Below are positions 31,753-42,766 of a stretch of 64,000 bases of DNA, in pieces. The stretch lies in the NCBI GenBank assembly GCA_028687575.1, contig JAQTZW010000007.1, positions 62,001 to 126,000 of the forward strand. The letters are read 5' to 3'. The notes under the pieces are model-generated. The model had not been told where the DNA came from. It did no database searches and was given only the letters and a program-made list of their open reading frames with translations. The position numbers were made by a program, and so were the translations under genes. Every line of letters begins with the position of its first letter. The stretch's first letter is position 1. This stretch comes from Gallionella sp. (GTDB taxonomy: Bacteria; Pseudomonadota; Gammaproteobacteria; Burkholderiales; Gallionellaceae).

Positions 31753-33384
31753 ATGTCGAATATTGCCGGTGCGATTGTCCAATGGATTGTTAAACACTTT
31801 ATTTCATTTGTAATCATCTCTTGCATCTTGCTTGTCGGTAATTATGTTCGCGATGAATATCACTCCATCAATGCCGACCGCGCCACTCTGAAGAACGGCA
31901 TTCCCGAAATTCAAAATTATGTAATTGAAAAAAAGAAAGATGCTATTAACGATTTGAAGGCGGTAAATCTCACAGTTCTAGAGAGTATTGATAGTCGAAA
32001 AAATAAGCTCGATGCTGAAATCAAACGCCAGAAATCTAGCCAACAAAAGGTCGATTTACTTGCGAGTCCAATTGGCAAAGGCTTCGTCGATAATTATAAA
32101 TTGGCTATTAAACTTGACCTGCTCGAGCAGGAGCTCGACTATCTGAAGAAACTTAGCTCTCTCGCTCAAAGCAGGAATAACCTTTCGGATATTATCAAGC
32201 AATACAACTCAAAAAAGGTTGAGCGGGATGCTGAAGAAAAAAACTCCCCGCGCAACTTTATAATCTTTGGCAGGCTCTCCATTACCGCGACCGACAAATT
32301 TAAGGACTTGAATAAAGATCTACAGGGTTTGTCAGAGCAAAGCCGCAGTGCACGCACGGATTATGATAAATCAAAGACAACTGCCAAACTCGAAGAACCT
32401 TTTCAATTCAATGAATCTAAGATCGATGCGATTGTTAGTCAGGTACGCGACCGGGAGAGCCAAATATCGGGTCATTGGATAACCAAGATACAGAATCGAT
32501 CCGGCAAACCATTTCAGTTGGCGTTGCTGATAGTGCTTGGGGCGATTCTTACCCCACTTGTGATTAAAGCTCTATTTTATTTCGTACTGGCGCCCCTCGC
32601 GGCTAAAAGACCTCCAATCTGTATATTCCCAAACAGCTCTCCATCGGAAGAACCGATCGCTAATAACAGCCGTATTGCTGATACTCGAAGCTCGGCGGTT
32701 TCGCAAGAGGTCATTGTTGATGCAGACCATGAGTTGCTTTTGCACCCTGAGTATATTCAAAGCTCATCAGTTCACGGACAAACGGATACGAAATTCTTAC
32801 TTGATTGGTCTTGTCCGCTGAGCAGCCTGGCTGCGGGCCTAATTGGGCTCACTCGAATTCAATCTGAGCATAATGAAACAATCGTTGTGTCTTCCGCTAA
32901 AGATCCATTGAGTGAGATCGCTTTGATTCCGCTGACAGAAAATGAGTCGATGGTGTTTCAGCCAAGAAATCTGGTTGGTGTTCTCTTTCCCAAAGGACGG
33001 CCTGTACGCATCACTAGGCATTGGCGGTTATGGAGCAGTCACGCATGGCTTACTTTGCAGCTTCGCTATTTGGTGTTTCATGGGCCAGTAACCCTTATTG
33101 TCACCGGATGTAGAGGCGTGCGAGTAGAAAAGGCTGGGGCGGGGCGAAGAATAAGTCAGGCTTTAACAATGGGTTTTAGTGCCAATCTCGATTATTCAAC
33201 GATTAGAACGGAAACATTTATGCCTTACCTACAGGGAAAGCATGAGTTGTTTATTGATTGCTTTGAAGGGAATACCGGCAGCTATGTTTATGAAGAGATG
33301 CCGAGCTATGGGAAGAGAGCGGGAATTACCGGCCGAGGACTTGAGGGTATTACAGATTCCTTCTTGAAGGTTTTTGGGATATAG
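31753..33384 (+). CDS. Orphan protein: N-terminal TM, coiled coil, second TM, C-terminal beta-rich domain; unknown function
   Basis: 543-aa ORF with TM VKHFISFVIISCILLVGNYV, charged coiled-coil region, TM FQLALLIVLGAILTPLVIKALFYFVLAPLAA, then soluble domain; more AT-rich codon usage than neighbours. Confidence 0.75.
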   Translation: MSNIAGAIVQWIVKHFISFVIISCILLVGNYVRDEYHSINADRATLKNGIPEIQNYVIEKKKDAINDLKAVNLTVLESIDSRKNKLDAEIKRQKSSQQKVDLLASPIGKGFVDNYKLAIKLDLLEQELDYLKKLSSLAQSRNNLSDIIKQYNSKKVERDAEEKNSPRNFIIFGRLSITATDKFKDLNKDLQGLSEQSRSARTDYDKSKTTAKLEEPFQFNESKIDAIVSQVRDRESQISGHWITKIQNRSGKPFQLALLIVLGAILTPLVIKALFYFVLAPLAAKRPPICIFPNSSPSEEPIANNSRIADTRSSAVSQEVIVDADHELLLHPEYIQSSSVHGQTDTKFLLDWSCPLSSLAAGLIGLTRIQSEHNETIVVSSAKDPLSEIALIPLTENESMVFQPRNLVGVLFPKGRPVRITRHWRLWSSHAWLTLQLRYLVFHGPVTLIVTGCRGVRVEKAGAGRRISQALTMGFSANLDYSTIRTETFMPYLQGKHELFIDCFEGNTGSYVYEEMPSYGKRAGITGRGLEGITDSFLKVFGI

Positions 33385-33711
33385 GACGATTTTGGACTGC
33401 ACTGGCTGAATGACTGCTTATTACTCTCACAAAGCCGTCCGATGTGAGCTTATCCCCACCGCCCGCATTGGCCGTCCCGACATTCAAAGCAATACTGTCA
33501 GAGTCGTGCCTTGTGACCTTAAAATGCAAACAGCGCGGATGAACGGCTTGGATACGATGCGAGCAATGATTTGAATCCCCCGTTTGAAGTGCGAGCAGTG
33601 GGGATGTGCATCGGCTTGCAAGCATTGTTTAAGCGACTCGTACCCGGACTGTCCGTTCGTAATTCAGACCCGCCGGCTTTAGTCGGTGGGTGTTTGTGAA
33701 GAAATAACTAG

Positions 33712-35151
<1,440 letters not shown>

Positions 35152-35159
35152 GAACCCAC

Positions 35160-35510
35160 ATGCCACTCAACTCATTTCTGCAGCGCCTGAATGATGCGCC
35201 CGACAGCATCGCCTTTACCGACACCATCGCGCTGATCGAATCGCTGTATGACTTCACGCCGACCCGTTTCAGCAACGGCGAGCTGACCAGCGAGGCCGGA
35301 CAGAATTCGGGATCGTGCAAGATCTTCTCATTCGCGCAGATCCACGGTCTGAATGAACAGCAGACACTGCACTGCTTCGGCGCCTACTACCGTGATGACG
35401 TGCTCAAACATCCGCAGGGCAGCGACCATCAGAACATTCGCAACTTCATGCAGACCGGCTGGGCGGGCATGGTCTTTCAGGGCAAGGCATTGAATCCAAA
35501 GCAGGCATAG
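35160..35510 (+). CDS. HopJ-type protein
   Basis: TIALIESLYDFTPTRFSNGE...QNSGSCKIFSFAQIHGLNEQQTLHCFGAYYR, typical HopJ family. Confidence 0.85.
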   Translation: MPLNSFLQRLNDAPDSIAFTDTIALIESLYDFTPTRFSNGELTSEAGQNSGSCKIFSFAQIHGLNEQQTLHCFGAYYRDDVLKHPQGSDHQNIRNFMQTGWAGMVFQGKALNPKQA

Positions 35511-35576
35511 CCTCCCTGCCAGTCAGGCCAGAGTGCGCCGGTAAATTGACACGATGGGCGAAAACAGGGAAACTGC

Positions 35577-35640
35577 GCGCTGTGCCGATTTGACATCAGC
35601 TTGCGGGGCACGTTAAACATTCCAGCTAAAGCGTGGAGAC
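35577..35640 (+). promoter_or_regulatory. SAM-II-like (metX leader) riboswitch
   Basis: gtgccGATTTGAcatcagcTTGCggggcacGTTAAAcattccaGCTAAAgcgtGG: P1 gtgcc/ggcac plus the conserved GAUUUGA, UUGC, CGUUAAA and GCUAAA elements, just upstream of metX. Confidence 0.85.
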
Positions 35641-35674
35641 CCGTTTTGGCACAAGCTGAACGGGTTTTTCTTTT
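35638..35674 (+). terminator. Intrinsic terminator-like hairpin in metX leader
   Basis: acccgtt(35639-35645)/aacgggt(35659-35665) stem followed by tttttctttt, directly after the SAM-II-like element. Confidence 0.75.
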
Positions 35675-35684
35675 GGAGCTTGCT

Positions 35685-36818
35685 TTGGACAATTCTGTAG
35701 GCATCGTGCAGGCGCAGTGCGCCCAATTCGATACTCCGCTGACGTTTCGCAGCGGTGCGGTACTGCCGCGTTACGAGCTGGTGTATGAGACATACGGCAC
35801 ACTGAATGCCGACAAGTCCAACGCCATCCTGATCTGCCACGCGCTGTCCGGTCATCACCACGTGGCCGGCTACTACGAGGGCGACACCAAGAATATGGGC
35901 TGGTGGGACAACATGATCGGTCCCGGCAAACCGATTGATACCAACAAGTTCTTCGTGGTCGGGTTGAACAATCTGGGCGGCTGCCACGGCTCGACCGGTC
36001 CCTCCTCCACTAACCCCGACACCGGCCTGCCGTATGGCGCATGCTTTCCGGTAATCACCGTAGAAGACTGGGTAGAGTCGCAGGCGCGGCTGGCCGACCG
36101 CTTGGGCATCCAGCAGTTCGCGGCGGTGATCGGCGGCAGTCTTGGCGGCATGCAGGCGTTGCAATGGTCGCTGGCTTACCCTGATCGGGTGCGGCATGTG
36201 CTGGCCATCGCCAGCGCGCCGCGCCTCACTGCGCAGAACATCGCATTCAACGACGTGGCGCGCAACGCCATCCTGACCGACCCAGATTTCCACGGCGGCG
36301 ACTTCTACCAGTTCGGCGTGGTGCCCACGCGCGGCCTGCGGCTGGCGCGCATGCTGGGCCACATCACCTATCTGTCGGACGATGTGATGGCCGACAAATT
36401 TGGCCGCGAGTTGCGCACCGAAAAATTCAACTACGGCTACGAGGTCGAGTTCCAGATCGAGTCCTACCTGCGCTACCAGGGCGACAAATTCGCTGCCCGC
36501 TTCGACGCCAACACCTATCTGCTGATGACCAAGGCGCTGGATTATTTCGATCCTTCGCACGATTTCGGCGGCGACCTCAATCGCGCTTTCGCCCGTGCCA
36601 CGGCAGATTTCCTGGTGATTTCGTTCACCACCGACTGGCGCTTCTCGCCGCAGCGCTCGCGTGAGATCGTCCGCCCGTTGCTGCATAACCGCCGCCGGGT
36701 CAGCTATGCCGAGATCACTTCGGCGCATGGCCACGACTCGTTCCTGATGGACCATGCACATTATTTCGACATCGTGCGCGCCTATATGGGCAACGTCAGC
36801 AAGGAGTTCACCGCATGA
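35685..36818 (+). CDS. metX: Homoserine O-acetyltransferase (TTG start)
   Basis: [48 protein letters not shown] at 35685 preceded by GGAG at 35675; longer ORF start overlaps the riboswitch. Confidence 0.92.
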   Translation: MDNSVGIVQAQCAQFDTPLTFRSGAVLPRYELVYETYGTLNADKSNAILICHALSGHHHVAGYYEGDTKNMGWWDNMIGPGKPIDTNKFFVVGLNNLGGCHGSTGPSSTNPDTGLPYGACFPVITVEDWVESQARLADRLGIQQFAAVIGGSLGGMQALQWSLAYPDRVRHVLAIASAPRLTAQNIAFNDVARNAILTDPDFHGGDFYQFGVVPTRGLRLARMLGHITYLSDDVMADKFGRELRTEKFNYGYEVEFQIESYLRYQGDKFAARFDANTYLLMTKALDYFDPSHDFGGDLNRAFARATADFLVISFTTDWRFSPQRSREIVRPLLHNRRRVSYAEITSAHGHDSFLMDHAHYFDIVRAYMGNVSKEFTA

Positions 36819-37426
36819 GCAAAGCAATGTTCCAACTCGCCGCCGAACGTCCGGATTTCGCGGCAATCGCTTCCTGGATACCGCAGGGCGCATCGGTGCT
36901 CGACCTCGGTTGCGGCGACGGCAGCCTGCTGTGCTACCTGAAGGAGACGCGCCAGGTGCGCGGCTACGGCGTGGAGATCAGCGACCTGGACATCGTGTCG
37001 TGCATCGCCAACGGCGTGAACGTGATCCAGAACGACCTCGATTCCGGTCTGGCCGATTTCGAGACCGGCGCCTTCGATTTCGTCATCCTGTCGCAGACCC
37101 TGCAAGCCACCCGCTACACCGAGGCATTGATTCAGGAGATGCTGCGCGTCGGGCGCGAGGGTATCGTCAGCTTCCCCAACTTCGGCTACTGGAAGAGCCG
37201 GCTGAACGTGATGCGGGGCAATATGCCGGTATCGCGCGAACTGCCCTACCAGTGGTACGACACGCCCAATGTTCACCTGTGTACGCTGGACGATTTCGAG
37301 AGCTTCTGCCGCTCCTTCTGCGTCAGCATCACCGGTCGCAGCGTGATCACCGGCGGGCAGGAAGTCGGCTTGCTGCCCAACTTGCTGGGCAGCACCGCCG
37401 TCTACCGCTTCCAGCGCGGGGTATAG
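36815..37426 (+). CDS. metW: Methionine biosynthesis protein MetW
   Basis: [29 protein letters not shown]; overlaps metX stop. Confidence 0.95.
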   Translation: MSKAMFQLAAERPDFAAIASWIPQGASVLDLGCGDGSLLCYLKETRQVRGYGVEISDLDIVSCIANGVNVIQNDLDSGLADFETGAFDFVILSQTLQATRYTEALIQEMLRVGREGIVSFPNFGYWKSRLNVMRGNMPVSRELPYQWYDTPNVHLCTLDDFESFCRSFCVSITGRSVITGGQEVGLLPNLLGSTAVYRFQRGV

Positions 37427-37450
37427 CATGAATTTTCTGTACGCTTAGAC

Positions 37451-38716
37451 ATGACCGACTGGCAGCAACTCTTGAATCGCCGCATGCTGATCTGCGTGTT
37501 CACCGGCTTCGCCTCCGGGTTGCCGCTGTATCTGCTATTCAGCTTGCTCCCGGCATGGTTGCGAACTGAGCATGTGGACCTCAAGACCATCGGCCTGTTC
37601 GCGCTGATTCAGTTTCCCTACACCTGGAAATTCCTTTGGTCGCCACTGCTGGACCGCTACGCCGTACCCATGCTCGGGCGGCGGCGCGGCTGGATGGCGC
37701 TGACCCAGCTGGGGCTACTGGCAGTGATCGCGGGAATGGGCGGGTTTTCGCCGACCGATGATCTCGTCGCCATCGCCTGGATAGCGACGCTGCTGGCGGT
37801 GCTGTCGGCCACGCAGGACATCGTGCTGGATGCCTATCGGCGCGAATTACTGCCGGACATCGAACTGGGACTGGGCAATGCGGTACACGTCAACGCCTAC
37901 CGCATCGCCGGTCTGGTGCCCGGCTCACTGTCGCTGATACTGGCTGACTTCCTGCCGTGGAATATGGTGTTCATCATCACCGCGTTATTCATGCTGCCGG
38001 GCATTGTGATGACGCTAATGGTCAGCGAGCCGCATCGTGCCGCGCCGCCCAAGAGTTTGCGCGAGGCGGTGGTCGAGCCGTTCCGCGAATTCATCAATCG
38101 GCAGGGTTGGCGCAGCGCCTTGTGGATATTGGCCTTTTTGTTGTTTTACAAGCTGGGCGACAGCATGTGTACCGCGCTGGCAACACCGTTTTATCTGGAC
38201 ATGGGCTTCAGCAAAACCCAGATCGGCTTGATCGCCAAGAACGCCGGGCTGTGGCCAGCGGTGATCGGCGGATTATTGGGCGGGCTGTGGATGGTAAAGC
38301 TGGGCATCAACCGCGCACTGTGGCTGTTCGGCGTGGTGCAGGTGGTGTCCATCTTCGGCTTCGCCTGGCTGGCCTCGGTCGGTCATCATGCCGAAATTAC
38401 CAGCGCGGAACTTACCCAGCTCGCCGTCGTGATTGGCCTCGAAGCGCTGGGTGTCGGGCTGGGTACCGCCGCCTTCGTCGCCTACATCGCGCGCGCCACC
38501 CACCCCGCCTACACCGCCACGCAGTTTGCGCTGTTCACCAGCCTGGCCGCGATGCCGCGCACCTTCGCCAATGCCGCCACCGGCTGGCTGGTCGAGGCTA
38601 TGGGGTGGAGCGGATTCTTCCTGCTGTGCGCGGCGCTGGCTGTGCCGGGGATGGTGCTGCTGCTGAAAGTCGCGCCGTGGCATGAGTTGTCAGAAGATCA
38701 GCAATCTTTATCGTAA
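37451..38716 (+). CDS. AmpG-like MFS permease
   Basis: FTGFASGLPLYLLFSLLPAWL, FPYTWKFLWSPLLDRY, ATQDIVLDAYRRELL. Confidence 0.88.
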   Translation: MTDWQQLLNRRMLICVFTGFASGLPLYLLFSLLPAWLRTEHVDLKTIGLFALIQFPYTWKFLWSPLLDRYAVPMLGRRRGWMALTQLGLLAVIAGMGGFSPTDDLVAIAWIATLLAVLSATQDIVLDAYRRELLPDIELGLGNAVHVNAYRIAGLVPGSLSLILADFLPWNMVFIITALFMLPGIVMTLMVSEPHRAAPPKSLREAVVEPFREFINRQGWRSALWILAFLLFYKLGDSMCTALATPFYLDMGFSKTQIGLIAKNAGLWPAVIGGLLGGLWMVKLGINRALWLFGVVQVVSIFGFAWLASVGHHAEITSAELTQLAVVIGLEALGVGLGTAAFVAYIARATHPAYTATQFALFTSLAAMPRTFANAATGWLVEAMGWSGFFLLCAALAVPGMVLLLKVAPWHELSEDQQSLS

Positions 38717-38726
38717 GGGGAGTGAC

Positions 38727-38948
38727 ATGAAAATAAGTCCATTCAAACTAGTCGTCATCGCCAAAGGCATCGCAACGATCGCCATTTTGTGGGCGCTGTA
38801 CAACTACCATCTGATTTCGCTCAAGACGGCACTCTATTTATGGTTTGCGGCCTTGGTGCTGGGTTCCCTACTCATCTATGCCGTCAAAGCCACGCTGGAT
38901 GCGAATAAGAAAAGTGCCGTCGCTATTAAAGAAGAACAAGGTCAGTAA
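38727..38948 (+). CDS. Small two-TM membrane protein, unknown
   Basis: MKISPFKLVVIAKGIATIAILWALYNYH...LYLWFAALVLGSLLIYAVKATL; SD aaggggag upstream. Confidence 0.6.
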   Translation: MKISPFKLVVIAKGIATIAILWALYNYHLISLKTALYLWFAALVLGSLLIYAVKATLDANKKSAVAIKEEQGQ

Positions 38949-39045
38949 TCGGTCACTTGCTCAGACAGCGCCAAAATATTTTTAGGTTGGTTCCGGCGCG
39001 CAGTTTGCGCTGGCTACTTTACCTTGAATCTGCGCTTCCCCTTAG

Positions 39046-40365
39046 TTAAATCTTCCTGACGAATACTTTCGATCTGCGCTGGAAGTTGTACAACGACTTT
39101 TTCTGTGCGGGCAAGGTGGTGACGTCGGCTTCTACGAAGCCGCGTTCCAAGAACCAGTGTGCGGTGCGGGTGGTGAGTACGAACAGTTTTTTCAGCTTCT
39201 GCGATTTGGCGACTTCTATCATGTGGTTCAAGATGGCTTCGCCGTAGCCATAACGGCGGCATTGTGCGTCCACCGCCAGGCAGGCAAGTTCGGCGGCTGC
39301 TTCATCGGGGAAGTTATACAGCGCGGCGCAGCCGACGATGCGGTGGTCGTGCTCCAGCACCACGAAGCGTTCGATCTCGCGCTCCAGCAGTTCGCGCGAG
39401 CGCCGCACTAGGATGCCGCTTTCTTCCAGCGGGCGCAGCAGCTCTAGGATGCCGCCGATGTCTTCGATGTCGGCATCGCGCAGGGTGTTCAGGGTGGATT
39501 CCACCACCATCGTGCCGATGCCGTCGTCGCTGAACAGTTCCTGCAGCACCGCGCCGTCGGTATGGCGACTGATCAGGTGGGTGCGCGCCACACCGGCCTC
39601 GCAGGCGCGTATCGCGCACGGCAGGTACAGGTTCACGTCGTCGGTCAGCGGGTGCTGGCCGGCCAGCGCGGCCAGCGCCTGGGCGATGGTCAGCTCGCGG
39701 CACAATTCGCCCTTGCAATGCACGCCGTCGGTGTCCATCAGGAACACCAGCTTGTCGGCATCCAATGCGATGGCGGTGGCGGTGGCGACGTCTTCCAGCG
39801 TCAGGTTGAACACCTCGCCGGTGGGCGAGTAGCCGAGCGGCGAGAGCAGCACCACTTCGCCGAATTCCATGCGGTCGTTAAGCGCGGCAACATCCACTTT
39901 GCGCACGCTGCCGGTGTGCTGCAAGTCCACGCCGTTGATGACACCTATCGGCTGTGCGGTAATGAAGTTGCCGCCCGCCACGCGGATGTCGGCGTTGGCC
40001 ATCGGCGAATTGGCCAACCCCATCGAAAGCAGCGCCTCGATTTCCAGCCGCACCCGCCCGGTGGCTTCCTTGACGCATTGCATGGTTTCGGCGTCGGTCA
40101 TGCGGATGCCTTGATGATAAGAGCCGTCCAGACTGTTTTTCGCCAGATGCTGCTCGATCTGCGGGCGTGCGCCATGTACCAGCACCAGCCGGATGCCGAG
40201 CGCAGCCAGCAGGTTGAAATCGTGCGTCAGTTCGACGAACTTGCCATCGGCGACCACTTCGCCGCCGAAGGCGATGACGAAGGTCTTGCCGCGAAAGGCG
40301 TTGATGTAGGGGGCGACGGAACGGAACCAGGTGACGAAATCGGCGGGCTTGGTGGTGATGGACAT
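39046..40365 (-). CDS. argA: Amino-acid N-acetyltransferase (N-acetylglutamate synthase)
   Basis: Kinase-like N-terminus FVIAFGGEVVADGKF...LVHGARPQIEQHL plus GNAT C-terminus ACLAVDAQCRRYGYGEAILNHM. Confidence 0.95.
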   Translation of the reverse strand: MSITTKPADFVTWFRSVAPYINAFRGKTFVIAFGGEVVADGKFVELTHDFNLLAALGIRLVLVHGARPQIEQHLAKNSLDGSYHQGIRMTDAETMQCVKEATGRVRLEIEALLSMGLANSPMANADIRVAGGNFITAQPIGVINGVDLQHTGSVRKVDVAALNDRMEFGEVVLLSPLGYSPTGEVFNLTLEDVATATAIALDADKLVFLMDTDGVHCKGELCRELTIAQALAALAGQHPLTDDVNLYLPCAIRACEAGVARTHLISRHTDGAVLQELFSDDGIGTMVVESTLNTLRDADIEDIGGILELLRPLEESGILVRRSRELLEREIERFVVLEHDHRIVGCAALYNFPDEAAAELACLAVDAQCRRYGYGEAILNHMIEVAKSQKLKKLFVLTTRTAHWFLERGFVEADVTTLPAQKKSLYNFQRRSKVFVRKI

Positions 40366-40460
40366 CTTTATGCGACTCCTTCAAATCAATGTGCGCATGA
40401 TGCCGCGCTAAAAGTGTTCACGCAATTTTTTCGAGAAGCGCAAGCAGTGACAGTACAGTT

Positions 40461-40516
40461 TTTCACCTTTCACCTTTCACCTTTCACCTTTCACCTTTCA
40501 CCTTTCACCTTTCATC
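40461..40516. repeat. Heptanucleotide tandem repeat (TTTCACC)7 plus one degenerate unit
   Basis: Seven perfect TTTCACC units 40461-40509 and tttcatc at 40510-40516, between rsmE stop and argA start. Confidence 0.97.
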
Positions 40517-40522
40517 CATTCC

Positions 40523-41254
40523 CTACAAAAAGTCTCCCCACTGCATCTGCAATGCGGTCAGGCCTACCACGGCGGCGGTCTCGGTGCGCAGCACGCGTGC
40601 GCCCAGCCGGATCGGGGCGAAGCCGCATTGCAGCGCGGCTTCGCTCTCGGCTGGCGAGAAGCCGCCTTCGGCGCCGATCAGCAGCACAGCCTTGCCCTGC
40701 GGCGGAGGCTGGTCTCGCAGTGAGGTGGCACCGTCTGGCAGCAGGATGAAGCGGCTCGCTGGTTGGTGGTGCATCTGTTGCAGCCAGGTATGAATGTCTT
40801 GTGGCGGCTGGATCACCGGCAGGACGTTGCGCCCACATTGTTCGCAGGCTGAGATGGCGACCTGTTGCCAGTGCGCCAGACGTTTTTCGGCGCGCTCGGC
40901 GGTGAGTCTGGCCACGCTGCGCTCGGTGTCCAGCGGCTGGATTTCAGTCACGCCCAGTTCCGTGGCTTTCTGGATTACCCAATCCATTTTTTCGCTACTC
41001 GACAAGGCTTGCGCGAGCAAGGTGGCCAGCGGCGATTCGCGGTTTGCATCCACGATTTGCAGATCGCCGACGACGACCCGTTTGCCGCCCAGTTCTGTGA
41101 TTACGCCGTGGCGCTCGTTGCCAAGCCCGTCGAACAGCTGCACGGCAGTTCCCTCGCGCAACCGCAGCACGCGACTGGCATGGTGCGCGGCGTCGGGAGG
41201 GAGGTTGAACGAGTCGTGGTTGGGCAGCGGTGGGGGGCAGTAGAAACGCGGCAT
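40523..41254 (-). CDS. rsmE: 16S rRNA (uracil-1498-N3)-methyltransferase
   Basis: MPRFYCPPPLPNHDSFNLPPDAAHHASRVLRL, LLIGAEGGFSPAESEAA, LGARVLRTETA. Confidence 0.95.
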   Translation of the reverse strand: MPRFYCPPPLPNHDSFNLPPDAAHHASRVLRLREGTAVQLFDGLGNERHGVITELGGKRVVVGDLQIVDANRESPLATLLAQALSSSEKMDWVIQKATELGVTEIQPLDTERSVARLTAERAEKRLAHWQQVAISACEQCGRNVLPVIQPPQDIHTWLQQMHHQPASRFILLPDGATSLRDQPPPQGKAVLLIGAEGGFSPAESEAALQCGFAPIRLGARVLRTETAAVVGLTALQMQWGDFL

Positions 41255-41324
41255 GATGAAGGGCATTGGTCGGTTGGAGGCCGTGATAATATACCGCCTC
41301 AATTTAACTTGTCAGGAGTATCAA

Positions 41325-41879
41325 ATGGTCAGTTTGCAACCACCCCTGTGCGACTTCGGCTGGAAGGCGCCTGATTTCGATTTGCCCGGAGTGGACGGCC
41401 AGCGCTACAACCTCGCCAAGGCGCGCGGTGAAAACGGTCTGCTGGTGATGTTCATCTGCAATCATTGTCCTTACGTGAAATCCATCCGCGACCGTCTGGT
41501 GCGCGACACGCTCGAATTGAAGCAGCACGGTATCAACTGCATCGCCATCATGTCCAACGATCCCTCCGAGTACGAGGAGGATTCGTTCGACAACATGAAG
41601 TTGGTCTCTGAGCAGTTCGGCTTCCCATTCCCTTATGTGTGGGACGAGACACAGCAGGTGGCGAAAAATTATGGCGCAGTCTGCACGCCGGATTTCTTCG
41701 GCTTCAATGCCAACATGGAGTTGCAATACCGTGGCCGTCTGGATGCTTCGCGCAAGGAAGCGGTGCCGGATGCCGAGCGCGACCTGTTCAACGCGATGTT
41801 GCAGGTGGCCAAGACCGGGCAGGGGCCGAGCGAGCAAATTGCCAGCATGGGCTGTTCAATCAAGTGGAAAAACGAGTAA
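41325..41879 (+). CDS. Thioredoxin-family (redoxin) protein
   Basis: APDFDLPGVDGQRYNLAKA, VMFICNHCPYVKSIRDRL (CNHC motif), GVCTPDFFGF. Confidence 0.88.
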   Translation: MVSLQPPLCDFGWKAPDFDLPGVDGQRYNLAKARGENGLLVMFICNHCPYVKSIRDRLVRDTLELKQHGINCIAIMSNDPSEYEEDSFDNMKLVSEQFGFPFPYVWDETQQVAKNYGAVCTPDFFGFNANMELQYRGRLDASRKEAVPDAERDLFNAMLQVAKTGQGPSEQIASMGCSIKWKNE

Positions 41880-42715
41880 TGGAAAAACAAATCCTGTCGA
41901 AAACTGGCGCGTTTGGCATGAGCGCCTTGCTCAAGGCGACGGTCGCAGCGGTCAAGCTGGTGGCAGCCGAAGAGATTATGCCGCGCTACTTGAAGGTCGC
42001 GCATCAGCAAAAGAGTGACGGAAGTTTGTGTACCGAGGCTGATCTGGCCACGCAGAATGCCTTGACCCGCAAGCTGCAGGCGTTGTGCAACGTGCCGGTG
42101 CTGGGCGAGGAGATGACCGACGACGAGCAGCGGCAGATATGGAAATCCGCCGCTGAAGGGTTGTGGTGCATAGATCCGATAGATGGCACGTCCAATTTTG
42201 TACACGGCCTGCCCTACTTTGCCGTTTCGGTGGCACTGATGCGCGACGGCAAGAGCGTGTTGGGCGTGGTCTACGACCCGGTGTCGGATGAAATGTTTGC
42301 CGCAGAGGCAGGCAAAGGCGCCTACCTGAACGGTGAGAAAATGTTCAGCCGCGAGGTGGTGACCACCATGAACCGCGCGCTGGCCAATGTGGACTTGAAG
42401 CGGCTGGATACGCGGTTGGTCGAACAGTTGGCGATACACCCGCCCTATGCCTCGCAGCGCAACTTCGGCGCCAGCGCGCTGGACTGGTGTTATACCGCCG
42501 CAGGCCGGTACGACCTGTATCTGCATGGTGGTCAGAAGTTGTGGGATTATGCGGCTGGTTCGCTAATCCTGTCGGAGACTTGCGGTTATGCCTGCTGTAT
42601 CGAGCATGACGATTTTGCTGCCGGAGATGTCTGGCAGCGTTCTGTAATCGCGGCACGTAACGAGGTGTTATTCGGACAATGGAAGAAGTGGATCAGGGCG
42701 CATCGGGGTGCGTGA
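41879..42715 (+). CDS. Inositol-monophosphatase-family phosphatase
   Basis: CTEADLATQNAL, WCIDPIDGTSNFVHGLPYFAVS, LWDYAAGSLI; ATG overlaps upstream TAA. Confidence 0.9.
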   Translation: MEKQILSKTGAFGMSALLKATVAAVKLVAAEEIMPRYLKVAHQQKSDGSLCTEADLATQNALTRKLQALCNVPVLGEEMTDDEQRQIWKSAAEGLWCIDPIDGTSNFVHGLPYFAVSVALMRDGKSVLGVVYDPVSDEMFAAEAGKGAYLNGEKMFSREVVTTMNRALANVDLKRLDTRLVEQLAIHPPYASQRNFGASALDWCYTAAGRYDLYLHGGQKLWDYAAGSLILSETCGYACCIEHDDFAAGDVWQRSVIAARNEVLFGQWKKWIRAHRGA

Positions 42716-42766
42716 TTCCCGGATGGTTGCAAGCCGTAGGCCACGCATTTGAATTAGGGCATTATC

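Noticed and set aside
35601-35684. Upstream TTG start for metX in the ORF track
   Set aside because: Start lies within the SAM-II-like aptamer and upstream of a terminator; TTG at 35685 has a proper SD.
40461-40516. Possible CRISPR-like array
   Set aside because: Contiguous 7-mers without spacers; simple tandem repeat.
39562-40749. 395-aa plus-strand ORF across argA and the TTTCACC array
   Set aside because: Antisense to argA; the repeat merely stays open (FTFHLSPFTFHLSP).
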